A stretch of DNA of 64,000 nt, from assembly GCA_016711325.1 (NCBI GenBank), contig JADJTH010000011.1:59433-123432 (forward strand), read 5' to 3'. This DNA comes from Nigerium sp. GTDB taxonomy: Bacteria > Actinomycetota > Actinomycetes > Propionibacteriales > Propionibacteriaceae. Of the stretch, positions 38,005-47,200 are shown piece by piece (position 1 is the first letter of the stretch; every line of letters begins with the position of its first letter). The position numbers were made by a program, and so were the translations under genes. Below the pieces are notes generated by a model. The model saw only the letters and a program-made list of their open reading frames with translations. It was not told the DNA's origin and ran no database searches.

Positions 38005-38727
38005 TCAGCCGGCGTACGGGCAGTCCCCCGAACCGCCCAGCGGACCGCTGCCGTCCCGTGGACCGGTGTGGTTCTGCTGCCCGCCGGCCCGCTGGCCCTG
38101 CATCCCGGCGCCAGTGCCCTTCCCACTGCCGTTACGGGGGCCCTGCTGGTTGCCGGCCCGCGCCCCGTTGCCGTCGCCCATCGGGCCGGTCTGCCCGGAT
38201 GCCGCCCGCTCGAACGCCGCCAGGTGCCTCTCCGAACCGGACTGCAGCCGCTCGTAGGTGGCCCGCACATCGTCGGCGGTCGCACCGGACATGGCCTCCT
38301 CAAGGTCGGCGATGTCACGGGTTTCGAGTTCGACACCGACTTGGTGCGCCGCGGCCAGCGAACCGCTGCCCCGCGCCAACCACGTGTCGTAAAGCTCCTG
38401 CAACTCCGGGTAGCTGTACCTGCCGGCCGTCATCTCAGCCGACGGATCGGCCACGCCGTAGCGCTCCAGCAGCACGCCGACCTCGTCGAAGTGCTTCTGC
38501 TCTGCCCGCACGATGTTGGAGAACGGCCGGGCCCCGTCGTACTGGTCGGCGAAGGCCTGGTACAGGTCACGGGCCAGCCGCTCCTCCTCACGCATGAACG
38601 CCATGTCGGCCTGCTGGGACTCGTCCGGGGCAACCGGCTCCGCGATCGCGGGCGAGACGACGCCAAGGCTGATCGCGGCCGCCCCGGCCACCAGCCAGAC
38701 CGCCTTGCGCTTGATCTGCTTGTTCAT
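38005..38727 (-). CDS. secreted DUF2202 (ferritin-like) protein
   Basis: A 240-residue exported protein. Signal peptide AVWLVAGAAAISLGVVSPAIA; then a four-helix DUF2202 domain with MREEERLARDLYQAFADQY, AEQKHFDEVGVLLERYG, LQELYDTWLARG and ERHLAAFERA, which keep Glu/His residues of ferritin-like metal sites. The last 70 residues are Gly/Asn/Gln-rich and disordered. It is divergent from a two-component system, which may control it. Role unknown; metal handling is a guess. Confidence 0.85.
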   Translation of the reverse strand: MNKQIKRKAVWLVAGAAAISLGVVSPAIAEPVAPDESQQADMAFMREEERLARDLYQAFADQYDGARPFSNIVRAEQKHFDEVGVLLERYGVADPSAEMTAGRYSYPELQELYDTWLARGSGSLAAAHQVGVELETRDIADLEEAMSGATADDVRATYERLQSGSERHLAAFERAASGQTGPMGDGNGARAGNQQGPRNGSGKGTGAGMQGQRAGGQQNHTGPRDGSGPLGGSGDCPYAG

Positions 38728-38813
38728 GGGAACTCCTCAGACTCATTCGCCGGTCCGTCCGGCTGACAACAATCAGCCAATCCGATGCATGCGGGGTAAC
38801 CCATGAGCCCACT

Positions 38814-38829
38814 GTGAAGCCTTCGTGAA
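38814..38829 (+). promoter_or_regulatory. 11-bp spaced direct repeats, response-regulator site candidate
   Basis: GTGAA at 38814-38818 and 38825-38829 (GTGAAGCCTTCGTGAA) repeat on one helical turn, as OmpR/PhoB-type regulators prefer. The site lies between the divergent DUF2202 and response-regulator genes, 40 bases before the latter. Confidence 0.45.
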
Positions 38830-38868
38830 ACCCGGCCATGAACTGCCCATCGCAGCAAGAATGGACTG

Positions 38869-39588
38869 GTGAGCCGCACAGTGCTGGTGGTCGACGACGA
38901 ACCCAGCATCCGTCGCGTCCTGACCCAGTACCTCGAGGCGGACGGCCACCGGGTGGTCGAGGCCTCCACGGGCGCCGAGGCGCTGCAGCGACTCGGGCTG
39001 GCCGGCCGGCCAGCCGCCCCGGTCGACCTGGTGCTGCTGGACATCGGCCTGCCCGACATCGACGGATTGCAGGTGCTGAGCACGCTGCGCCGCACCAGCA
39101 ACGTCTACGTCTTGGTGCTGACAGCCCGCGCCGAGGAGACCGACAAGCTGGTCGGCCTGCACGTCGGCGCCGACGACTACGTCACCAAACCCTTCAGCGT
39201 CCGCGAGGTGGCCGCCCGCGTGAAGGCGGCCTTCCGGCGCATGGACACCCAGACAGAAGCCTCCGGCGATGACCTGCTCCGGCTGGGCGATCTCTCGATC
39301 GACGTCGGCGCCCGCGAGGTCCGGGTCGGTGACCAGCCGGTCGAGCTGACCGCCCTGGACTTCGACCTGCTGCTGGCTCTCGCCGAGCGCCCGGGACGGG
39401 TGCTGTCGCGCGCGCAACTGCTCGAACGGGTCTGGGGATACGACTTCTACGGCGACGAGCGGGTGGTCGACGTCCACATCAGGACGATGCGCCGGGCGCT
39501 TGGCGACGACCCGGTACAGCCTCGATTCATCGCCACCGTCCGTGGCGTCGGCTACAAGATGCTGCTACCCGGGACGAGACACCGATGA
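38869..39588 (+). CDS. OmpR/PhoB-family response regulator
   Basis: A 239-residue regulator. The receiver has VVDDEPSIRRVL, the phospho-acceptor Asp in VLLDIGLPDIDG, and KPFSVREVAARV with the Lys. The DNA-binding winged helix contains LTALDFDLLLALAERPGRVL, VWGYDFYGDERVVDVHIRTM and VRGVGYKM. Start GTG at 38869. It overlaps the kinase gene by four bases. Confidence 0.94.
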   Translation: MSRTVLVVDDEPSIRRVLTQYLEADGHRVVEASTGAEALQRLGLAGRPAAPVDLVLLDIGLPDIDGLQVLSTLRRTSNVYVLVLTARAEETDKLVGLHVGADDYVTKPFSVREVAARVKAAFRRMDTQTEASGDDLLRLGDLSIDVGAREVRVGDQPVELTALDFDLLLALAERPGRVLSRAQLLERVWGYDFYGDERVVDVHIRTMRRALGDDPVQPRFIATVRGVGYKMLLPGTRHR

Positions 39589-40706
39589 GCCGCCCGCTGC
39601 CCGGGCCGCTGCGGCGCCTCAGCGTCCAACTGGTCGTCTCGCACGTGCTGGTGGCACTGGTGTCGCTGGCCACCGCCGGCCTGCTCGTCGGGCTGCTCGC
39701 CCCGACGCTGTTCGACGCCATGCAGGGTGGCCAGCACGGTCAGGGGCTTCGACGCGGAGCGGGAGCAGGCCAGGGATTCCGCCCGGAGGTGCGGGCGGCC
39801 GTGCAGCAGGCCCTGCTGTGGGGAACGTCGGCCGGGCTGTTGGCGGCGATCCTGCTCGGGGTGATCGCCGCCCGCCGCGTCCTCAACCCGATCAACGCCG
39901 TGCGCGACACCACCCGCAGCCTCGCGACCGGCGACTACACCGCCGAACTGCCGAAACCGGACACCGTCGAACTCGCCGACCTCGTCGACGACGTGGCCAC
40001 GATGGCGGCCCGCCTGGACGAGACCGAGCAGCGCCGCGTCCGGCTGCTCGGTGAGGTGGGCCACGAGATGCGCACCCCGCTGACGGTCATCGACACCCAG
40101 ATCGAGGCAATGCTGGACGGCGTGACCCCGGCCAGCCCGGAGAACCTGGCGCTGATCGCCACCGAATCGCGGCGGCTGCACCGGCTGACCACCGATCTCA
40201 GTTCGCTGTCGCGGGCTGAGGAGGGCCGCATCGAACTGGACCGGCAGCCGACCGACCTCGCCCAGGTGGCCGGGCGCGTGGTGGCCCGACTGCTTCCGCA
40301 GGCCGAGGACGCCGGCATCGAGTTGTCCGCCCAGTCCTCCGGGGCCGTCCCGGTGCTGGTCGACTCGGACCGCATCGGGCAGGTCGTCACCAACCTGGTG
40401 GGCAACGCCATCCGGGCCACCCCGGCCGGCGGCTCGATCACGGTACGGACGGCGGTCGGGGAATCGTGGGCCGAGCTGACCGTCACCGACACCGGCGAGG
40501 GCATCGCGGCCGAGGATCTGGCGCGGATCTTCGAACGGTTCTACCGCGTGCCCGGACGACGGCGCACCGGCAACGATGGCGGCTCCGGCATCGGGCTGAC
40601 CATCGCCCGGCACCTGGCCGAACAACACGGCGGGACGGTCACCGCGGCATCTCCCGGACCCGGACGGGGATCATCGTTCACCCTGAGGCTGCCGCTCACC
40701 GGCTGA
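39585..40706 (+). CDS. sensor histidine kinase
   Basis: A 373-residue membrane kinase. Two transmembrane helices (VVSHVLVALVSLATAGLLVGLL; GTSAGLLAAILLGVIAARRV) enclose a short, Gly/Gln-rich external loop of about 45 residues; then HAMP, the H-box EVGHEMRTPLTVID, N-box NLVGNAIRATPAGG, DTGEGIA and GGSGIGLTIA. All phosphotransfer motifs are intact. The tiny sensor loop resembles kinases that sense the membrane itself or a partner such as the divergent DUF2202 protein; this last point is inference. Confidence 0.93.
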   Translation: MSRPLPGPLRRLSVQLVVSHVLVALVSLATAGLLVGLLAPTLFDAMQGGQHGQGLRRGAGAGQGFRPEVRAAVQQALLWGTSAGLLAAILLGVIAARRVLNPINAVRDTTRSLATGDYTAELPKPDTVELADLVDDVATMAARLDETEQRRVRLLGEVGHEMRTPLTVIDTQIEAMLDGVTPASPENLALIATESRRLHRLTTDLSSLSRAEEGRIELDRQPTDLAQVAGRVVARLLPQAEDAGIELSAQSSGAVPVLVDSDRIGQVVTNLVGNAIRATPAGGSITVRTAVGESWAELTVTDTGEGIAAEDLARIFERFYRVPGRRRTGNDGGSGIGLTIARHLAEQHGGTVTAASPGPGRGSSFTLRLPLTG

Positions 40707-40794
40707 GGCAGAGCCTGCCCAGGTGAGGTGCCCTCAGGTCAATGACTGAGCCGGGGACACCCCGCTCGGTTCGGCGGCCCCGGCCGCCCCTCGG

Positions 40795-41196
40795 TCAACT
40801 CGACGCCAGCCCGCACTGCTCGGCCAGCAGGTGCAGATCCAGCAGCACTCCCCCCGTACCGGGGTCGATCGCCAGCACCGGGTAGCCCTCGACGTTCAGC
40901 AGCTTCGCCACCTGCCCGAGCGCCAAGCCCGCCCGCGACACCGGGACGCCGAGGGCCGTGGCGGCCTGGGCTGCGGTGAGTCGGTGGCCGGGGGCGGTGC
41001 CCAGCGCGTCCAGCAGTGCGGTCACGGCGGCGTCCGACACCACCACCCGGCCGGCGAGGCGACGTTGGTCGGCGTATCCCCCAGCCACCGCACCAGCCGG
41101 ACCCCGGCCCGCAACGCCGGGAAGCTGCCGTCCTGAATTACGCAGCACAACGACCGGCGGCCCGGAAGCAACCACTCGAGCGCAGTCCAGGCGCAC
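40795..41196 (-). pseudogene. possible PglZ (BREX) C-terminal remnant
   Basis: The last 85 residues read YADQRRLAGRVVVSDAAVTA, ALLDALG, RLTAAQAATALGVPV and VAKLLNVEGYPVLAIDPGTG to LLAEQCGLA. This pattern recalls the C-terminus of PglZ, the alkaline-phosphatase-like protein of BREX-2 phage resistance; the link is from memory. Upstream the frame is scrambled (a neighbouring frame has PALRAGVRLVRWL), with no start or phosphatase domain. If right, it is a decayed defence locus. Confidence 0.4.
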
Positions 41197-41323
41197 CGCT
41201 CACGCCGGGGCAGGCCGCAAGGGGGACCAGTTCGCCGATACCGTTACCCACAAGTCCCCCACCTGTAACCTTCGGCGTCTATCGTTACGAGCAGTCGGGA
41301 TGTGCGAAACGGAAGCAGACAAC

Positions 41324-42616
41324 ATGGCGACATGGGAACAGGACGCGTGGGCGTCCTCCATCGAATCGGGCCTGCCCCGGCGGGATCGGCGCTCGGGCAC
41401 GTTTCGACGCTATCTTCCGGACACGTTGCTGGGGAGTCCCCTGCTCTTGCCGCCCGATGTCGACCATCTGGTGGCCCGAGCCGAGCAAGCGGTCCGTAAC
41501 CTGTCCGGGGACGCCCGCGACCTGGCCGGCATCGCCCGATTCCTACTGCGTTCCGAAGCCATCGCCTCATCACGGATCGAGGGCATCGCACCCTCGGCCC
41601 ACCAGGTCGCCCTGGCCGAACTCGGCGCCCACGAAGACGTCCCCGACGTGTCCGCCCAAGCCCAGCTGGTCGCCAACAACATGACGGCCCTGCACGAAGC
41701 CCGCACCGTCCTCGTCGCTGCCCCAGCCGTCACCCTGGAACACCTCCTCGAGCTCCACGCCGCGCTGTTGCCCGAGGAGCCGCTGCACCACGGCGTCCGC
41801 ACCGTGCAGAACTGGATCGGCGGCTCCGACCACCATCCGCTGGACGCCGACTTCGTTCCCCCTGCCCCCGAACGCGTCCCGGCGCTGCTCGAAGACCTGG
41901 TCGGCTACCTCAACAGTGGTGGGCACTCGCCCATCGTCCACGCCGGGCTCGCTCACGCCCAGTTCGAGACCATCCACCCGTTCACCGACGGCAACGGACG
42001 CGTCGGCCGCGCCCTCATCCACACCGTCCTCACCCGGCGCGGGCTCGCCACCGAGGCGGTCCTGCCGGTCAGCCTGATCCTCTCCACGCTGCGCCACGAC
42101 TACATCGACGGCCTCACCGCCTACCGACACTCCGACCCCGTCGGGTCGGCCGGATTCCACACCGCCCACGCCGCCTGGCTGCACGTGTTCGCCTCCGCCA
42201 TCCTCACCGCCACCGAACAAGCCGGACGCCTCGCCACCGACCTGGCCGACCTCCGCGCAGACTGGGAAGACAGGCTCAACCTTGCTCGAGTCAGCCACGG
42301 CAAGGTCCGCAATGTCCGCAGCGACTCGGCGACCGCCCTCATCGTGCGCGACCTGCCCGCCACACCCGTCCTCACCAGCGCCACCGTGCAACGCATCCAC
42401 GGCGTTTCCCACGTCGCCGCGGGCCGGGCCCTCGCGGAACTGGTCGCCGCCACCATCCTCCACCCCCACGAGCGACGCGGGGTCCGCTACTACCGGGCAC
42501 GCGACGTGCTCGACCTCGTCACCGTGACCGAACGTCGCCTCGCCAGCACCAAGTTCGACACCCGCACCAGCCGGCCCATCCGGCCCGTCCCCGCCCGACC
42601 ACACCGCCGGATCTGA
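41324..42616 (+). CDS. Fic-family AMP transferase with N-terminal inhibitory motif
   Basis: A 430-residue Fic protein. The catalytic loop HPFTDGNGRVGR (residues 218-229) is complete. An inhibitory helix with SSRIEG (82-87), matching [S/T]xxxE[G/N], lies N-terminal to the Fic fold, so it is a class II, self-inhibited enzyme. The N-terminal DUF4172-like stretch (FRRYLPDTLLGSPLLLPPDV) and a C-terminal winged helix (TSATVQRIHGVSHVAAGRAL) are also usual for this group. It AMPylates protein targets. ATG at 41324 follows GGAAG. Confidence 0.92.
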   Translation: MATWEQDAWASSIESGLPRRDRRSGTFRRYLPDTLLGSPLLLPPDVDHLVARAEQAVRNLSGDARDLAGIARFLLRSEAIASSRIEGIAPSAHQVALAELGAHEDVPDVSAQAQLVANNMTALHEARTVLVAAPAVTLEHLLELHAALLPEEPLHHGVRTVQNWIGGSDHHPLDADFVPPAPERVPALLEDLVGYLNSGGHSPIVHAGLAHAQFETIHPFTDGNGRVGRALIHTVLTRRGLATEAVLPVSLILSTLRHDYIDGLTAYRHSDPVGSAGFHTAHAAWLHVFASAILTATEQAGRLATDLADLRADWEDRLNLARVSHGKVRNVRSDSATALIVRDLPATPVLTSATVQRIHGVSHVAAGRALAELVAATILHPHERRGVRYYRARDVLDLVTVTERRLASTKFDTRTSRPIRPVPARPHRRI

Positions 42617-43071
42617 GGCGGCGCCTGCGCCACCGGGACGTCGGTCACGTCAGCCGCTTGACTCCCCCTGGGTCGGGTCAGTCCGGTACCGCTCCCGTAC
42701 AAGTACGTCGCAATCGCACCATCACAGCCCCTGAGTTCCGCAGAATGTCCGAGGGTGGTGGCAGCGGCACCACCCTCGCCCGCGGTAGCGCCGCTGTCAC
42801 CAGTGGTGGTGGCGGCGCTGCTGCCGGTCTGGCGTCCGGCCAGAATTCCGCTTATCCCCCTGCGGCGGCCAGTCCGGCGTCGCCCCACCGGGCTCCGCGG
42901 CATCGCGCCGCGACTCGCCGCGCAGCCGGAACCGACAAAGCGCCTAGTGGCTGGCACCTTACCCCGCTCGACCCTCCGACACGCCTGGCCACAGGAGCCA
43001 CGACGAGCCAGCGCGCGTGAGGGCCGCCTTCTCCTTCACGGAAGCGACCACGCGGACTGCGCCGGCCGCGC
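42617..43071. other. 455-bp gap with a strong hairpin
   Basis: No supported gene. CGAGGGTGGTG (42750-42760) pairs perfectly with CACCACCCTCG (42768-42778) around a 7-base loop, 134 bases downstream of the Fic gene; it may be a terminator without a T-run. The 3' part may hold the decayed N-terminal half of the next gene. Confidence 0.4.
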
Positions 43072-44049
43072 GTGGACGGTTCGCTTGCCGGAGTTGACCT
43101 GGACTACCACGACCCCTTCTACGAAGACGTCGACGACGGCGTCCAAGAAGTAGAGGACGCTGTCGACGAACTGGAGCGGCACCTCGACGGCGGCGCCCAC
43201 CCCGTGCTGCGAAGAGTGCTCCAGCACCTGCTCACCCGGCTCGGCGACCTGGCACAGGACGCCGCCAACGCCGACGCCCTGCTCGAGGTGGCCGAACGGG
43301 CGTCGACGCTGTTTGGCCGCGCGGTCGCAGGGCACCCCGACCCGGTCACTCTCGCCCGCTGGGTGGTCGACTTCCGGGTCGAGTACGGCGGCTGGCCGTC
43401 GCTCGCGCTGGACGCCGTGGCCCATGCCTTCGACGAACCTGCCTGGGACGCCTACCGCACGAGCGTCGCCACCCTCGGCGGAGGTGGACCGGCAGCCGAC
43501 CCCTACCGCAGCGAGATCGACCGCATGCTGCTGGAACTGGCCGACCACGACGGCGACGTCGAAGAGGCCGTCGCCCTGCTGTCGGGAGGTGACCGCCCGT
43601 ACTACCGGGAGATCATCCGCCGACTGCGTGACGCCGGACGGCCGGCTGACGCTCTCGCGTGGCTGGACCGAGCCGTCACCCAGGGCTGCGTGGACGTCGC
43701 CTGGCGGGCGGGACCCACCATCGTGCCCGTCGACGACGCGGTCGGCGCCTACCTGGACGGTGGGCGTCCGGACGCCGCCCTCGCGATCGCTCGGACCCTG
43801 TTCGACCGCGAGCTCAGCGTGCACGCGTTCCGGTTGCTGAGCCAGGTGGCGGAACGGTGCGAGCGCCAGGAGGAACAACGCACGTGGGCGTTCGAGCAGG
43901 CCACCCTGCGGGCACACAGCGGCGGCGGCGCCCACCTCGTCCGGCTCCACCTCGCCGACGGGAACCTCACGCACGCGTGGGAGGCGGCGGACTCCTTCGG
44001 CGCCGGCCACGCGTGGCGCGAACTCGTGGACGCCTCCGCCCCGCCCTGA
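43072..44049 (+). CDS. helical-repeat hypothetical protein, probably N-terminally truncated
   Basis: About 325 residues, helical and acidic, with repeated two-helix units (DVEEAVALLSGGDRPYYREI, RRLRDAGRPADALAWLDRAV, GRPDAALAIARTLFDRELSV). By memory it resembles the C-terminal half of actinobacterial SWIM zinc-finger proteins; the zinc finger itself is missing. The GTG start lacks a ribosome site and an in-frame stop lies at 43018, so the gene may have lost its front. Confidence 0.5.
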   Translation: MDGSLAGVDLDYHDPFYEDVDDGVQEVEDAVDELERHLDGGAHPVLRRVLQHLLTRLGDLAQDAANADALLEVAERASTLFGRAVAGHPDPVTLARWVVDFRVEYGGWPSLALDAVAHAFDEPAWDAYRTSVATLGGGGPAADPYRSEIDRMLLELADHDGDVEEAVALLSGGDRPYYREIIRRLRDAGRPADALAWLDRAVTQGCVDVAWRAGPTIVPVDDAVGAYLDGGRPDAALAIARTLFDRELSVHAFRLLSQVAERCERQEEQRTWAFEQATLRAHSGGGAHLVRLHLADGNLTHAWEAADSFGAGHAWRELVDASAPP

Positions 44050-44198
44050 TGTCGGCCATGAACCGGGCCAGACTGCCTTCCTGACACCGTGAAGGTCCAT
44101 CGCCTCGAGATCAGGAGGGCGGACCCTTTCGTGCCGGAGCCGAAGAGGGTACCGGCAGCGCATGGCCACGTTCGGCGTGCCGTGCCCGATCCGCGAAC

Positions 44199-44358
44199 GC
44201 ATCGCGGATACCAATCCCGAGGAGCCGCTCCCGGTCATGACGAGCGTCCCCTACGGCGGCGAAGGATTCGACGCATCCTTCATCGACACCGTCTTCCTCG
44301 TCGGCCCGATCTCCTACCCGGGTCTGCTCGTCCAAGCAGCCGGACGCGCGCTGCGCAT
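44199..44358 (+). pseudogene. TOTE helicase C-terminal fragment
   Basis: RERIADTNPEEPLPVMTSVP, YGGEGFDASFIDTVFLVGPI and SYPGLLVQAAGRALR match the helicase end of the gene at 48286-50633 almost residue for residue. The match stops abruptly after GRALR, where an unrelated antitoxin fragment begins. It is a loose piece of a second TOTE-type gene left by recombination. It also shows the intact reading of the site where the 48286 gene has a premature TAG. Confidence 0.8.
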
Positions 44359-44508
44359 GCTGATCGACGGCGTCAACTACCTCCCCGACGCCCATGCTGC
44401 GGGGCGACTGGACGAGGCGCTGACCGAACCCGACGGCACCGGCGATCCGCGCTGGGACGCCCTGCTGGCAGGCGCCATCCGGTACCGCCTCCATCAAAGC
44501 GGCCTGAG
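44359..44508 (+). pseudogene. antitoxin-like gene, 5' piece before IS1380
   Basis: DGVNYLPDAHAAGRLDEALT and GDPRWDALLAGAIRYRLHQS resemble the middle of HTH-type antitoxins that precede DUF6036 nucleotidyltransferases. The helix-turn-helix end is missing, replaced by the helicase fragment. The frame is cut by IS1380 copy 2 and resumes at 46148 with PGWTCKKPLDRFWWPTAAWD. Confidence 0.5.
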
Positions 44509-46147
44509 CCCTGATCCACCGACTGTGATTTCTTGGGGATGGTTCGCGTCGTTGTTGACGGCATTTCGGGTGTGGGCGTGGTGGTCCTGCCGGTCTGTCC
44601 GGCTTCTCCACTGGGGGTCCTTGGTTGCGCCTGCTGGGGCTGGGTGGTCAGGGAGTGACCGGCTGGGGTGGGCTGGTCGCGCGGGCGTGGAGCGCTCTCC
44701 AGGCGTGGGCCCAGGGCCAGTGTGTGGGTAGGTGGAGGACGAGTCGTCGACCGGTGGCGGCGATCCGTGCCGGGACCTGGATGATCTGGCGGCGCAGGGT
44801 GGCCCATCGGGCCTTGGCCAGGCCGGCGGCGACCGCGGCGGCTCGGGCGATGTTGAACCCGATCACCGCCAGGCTCACCCAGGCGGCGTTGGCGGCGTAC
44901 TTCCCCGACGGCAGGTGGGCCAGGGGGCCGTCCTTGAGTTCGGCGATGACCTGTTCCACGATCGCGTGGTCGCGGTGGAGCTGATCGGCCTCGACCGTAG
45001 TGAAAGAGGAATTGGTGATGAACGCGTGGTGCCGGTAGGCGGCGAACAGTTCCCCCTGCTCACTGCCATCGGAGGCGAGCGGCTGGATCCGTTTGACCCG
45101 GCGCACGACCAGCCGGCAGGGCACGTGCTGGTGCTGGCGTCGGCCGGTGAACGCCACGAACTCGACTTCGGCAACCTCCGCATCCGAGATCCAGCGTTGT
45201 TCGGCTTCCTCCCAGACGGCGTGGGGGTACTTGATGGTCTGCCAGGCGTCCTCGGCCAGGCCGGCGATTGCTCGGGTGACGGTCTTGGTCATCCGGGCGG
45301 TGACCGAGAACCACGCGTTCGCTCGTAGCGCGCCCCCGACGAACGCCCACCCGTAGTACGCCGAGTCCGCCCGGCACAGGATCCGACCCCGCACGCCAGC
45401 AGCACGGGCGGTGGTGACGGCTTGGGCCACCATCCTGCCGGCGCCCCGCGCGGAGCCGGTGTTGCCCTTGCGGAGTCGGGCGCGGGTGATCACCGGGCCT
45501 GCCAACGGGGTCGACAGGGCAGCAATTTGGATGTTCAATCCCCGCACCCTCGTGTACCCGTAGCCGGCGCCCTGCTTGCGGTACCCGTGGACCTCCCGGA
45601 TGGTGTCGTCGACATCGAGGAACGCCAGCCCCTGTTCGGTGTCGGCGCCTGCCAGGACGCCGGGCACCCTGCCGGCAAGGCCGGCCAGCAGACCTGCGCC
45701 GACGGCGTCGAGCTGCTGCACGTGGCCGTGCGTGAACGAGCGCAGGAACGTACCCAACGTCGACGGCGCCCGCACCCCGGCGAACAACCTGTCCATGCCC
45801 CCGTGCCGCAACACGTCGAGGTCATCGATACTGTCCGCGCCGGCGAGCATCCCGCCCACCACGCTGGCCGCCTTCACGGTCGCGTTCGCCGACGGCACGC
45901 TCAACCGTTCCTCCAGCAGGTCATACAGGCCAGCAGACTCAGCCAACCGCAACGCCGGCACCAACCCGGCAGCAGACACCAGGTTCGGGTCATCGAACAC
46001 GGGACGGATCGTGTGAGAGGCTTTCACTTACGAGGTGACCCTTCGATGCGGTGGACGGCGACTTCAGCAATCACCATCCTCCCTGCTCAGAACGGTCACC
46101 TCGCCCCATGCCACGCCCACACCCGCCACCACGCCGGTGGATCAGGG
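44509..46147 (-). mobile_element. IS1380-family element, copy 2
   Basis: A 1639-bp element, same length as copy 1 and in the opposite orientation. Its ends are CCCTGATCCACCG and CGGTGGATCAGGG, and the flanks again carry CTGAG (44504-44508 and 46148-46152). It interrupts an antitoxin-like gene. Confidence 0.93.
44648..46027 (-). CDS. IS1380-family transposase (copy 2)
   Basis: A 459-residue transposase, nearly identical to copy 1 at 16515-17894 with only four residue differences noted there. The catalytic Asp, Asp and Glu contexts are unchanged, and the frame is intact. Confidence 0.94.
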   Translation of the reverse strand: MKASHTIRPVFDDPNLVSAAGLVPALRLAESAGLYDLLEERLSVPSANATVKAASVVGGMLAGADSIDDLDVLRHGGMDRLFAGVRAPSTLGTFLRSFTHGHVQQLDAVGAGLLAGLAGRVPGVLAGADTEQGLAFLDVDDTIREVHGYRKQGAGYGYTRVRGLNIQIAALSTPLAGPVITRARLRKGNTGSARGAGRMVAQAVTTARAAGVRGRILCRADSAYYGWAFVGGALRANAWFSVTARMTKTVTRAIAGLAEDAWQTIKYPHAVWEEAEQRWISDAEVAEVEFVAFTGRRQHQHVPCRLVVRRVKRIQPLASDGSEQGELFAAYRHHAFITNSSFTTVEADQLHRDHAIVEQVIAELKDGPLAHLPSGKYAANAAWVSLAVIGFNIARAAAVAAGLAKARWATLRRQIIQVPARIAATGRRLVLHLPTHWPWAHAWRALHARATSPPQPVTP

Positions 46148-46282
46148 CTGAGTGCCCCCGGCTGGACCTGCAAGAAGCCCTTGGATCGGTTCTGGTGGCC
46201 GACGGCAGCGTGGGACGTCCAGGCCTACAACGACATGGCTCACAGCCCGGCCGAACTGTCCCGGATCGGCATCTTCCTCGAC
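46148..46282 (+). pseudogene. antitoxin-like gene, 3' piece after IS1380
   Basis: Reads PGWTCKKPLDRFWWPTAAWD, VQAYNDMAHSPAELSRIGIF and LDERAFTSA. The 'RrGIFlDerAl' ending is usual for antitoxins paired with DUF6036 proteins and here overlaps the toxin reading frame. The normal stop is not evident, so the end is approximate. Confidence 0.5.
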
Positions 46283-46288
46283 GAGAGA

Positions 46289-46874
46289 GCCTTCACCTCG
46301 GCATCAGCGACGGCGGACGAGACCTCACCCGCGACCAGCTCGTCGGGCTCCTCACCGAGGTTGGGCAGTTCCTGCTCGGCCGTGGCGAGGAAGCGACCAT
46401 CTACGTCATCGGTGGAGCCGCGATGGCGATCGGCTACCAGTCGCGTCGCGTCACCCGCGACGTCGATGCGGCCCTCAGATCAGTGGCAGCGACGCCTTCT
46501 GGGAAGCCGCGGACGCCGTGGGCGTCCGGCACGGGCTCGGTCCCGACTGGATCAACAGCCGCGCCGTCGCGTTCATGACGAACGAGCCCGATGCCACCGA
46601 GTTCACGCTCCCCGGCCTCAGGATCGCGATCGCTTCACCCGAGCACCTGATCGCGATGAAGCTGCGCGCCATGCGTCCCAGGGACATCGCCGACCTGGAA
46701 ACCCCATTCCGCACGGTCGGCATCACCGACCCTCAGCATGCCGCAGACATCCACAATCGGCTCTTCGACGATTCCTACGTCGGCTACGCCGACCCCGAGG
46801 AGGCGCTCTACGCAGCCATCACCGTCTTCCGCGCCGCCGAGGCCGCCGGCCGCCCCATCGGCCCGGCGTGTTGA
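46289..46874 (+). pseudogene. DUF6036-type nucleotidyltransferase toxin, broken
   Basis: Two frames together resemble a DUF6036 nucleotidyltransferase. First GGRDLTRDQLVGLL, TIYVIGGAAMAIGYQSRRVT and RDVDAALRS (the GG and DVD motif). After a break near 46480 comes DAFWEAADAVGVRHGLGPDW, FTLPGLRIAIASPEHLIAMK, LRAMRPRDIADL and YVGYADPEEALYAAITVF. No ATG/GTG start is clear. Its stop codon lies inside an ISAs1 remnant, so the true C-terminus was lost. As read, the pair cannot be functional. Confidence 0.65.
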
Positions 46875-46971
46875 GGTGGTCCACCTGATCTGCTCCAAGA
46901 CCATGGCCGCTGCCCAACCCAGCCGGGTCGCTGAGTGGATTCGTGGGCACCGGGGCATCGAAGGCAAGTCG
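46867..46971 (+). mobile_element. ISAs1-family transposase remnant
   Basis: RVEVVHLICSKTMAAAQPSR and VAEWIRGHRGIEGK match residues of the intact transposase at 897-2069 (RVEVVYLICSKTMAAAQPSR, VADWVRGHWGIEDK). About 105 bases remain; both ends of the element are gone. Confidence 0.8.
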
Positions 46972-47200
46972 CGGAGCACCCTCGAATGCAGGACGTTCGC
47001 GTCGGTCAGGAACCTGGATCACTCGACGAACCCGGGTTCGTCCGACACCGCCATCAGGTCATCCAGCGCAGCATGCCGGCGATCGCGCTCCCTCCTGAAC
47101 GCCAGCGGTGCGGCCGGGGATACCCGGCGATGGGGCCTTCCGGGATCGAGCGCCCTGTCGCGCGTGCGTTCCGGGACAGGCTCGCCCGCCTGGGAGGACG

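Noticed and set aside
46985..47200. Frame after the ISAs1 remnant
   Set aside because: No similarity to the transposase continues and no start is present; probably decayed sequence.
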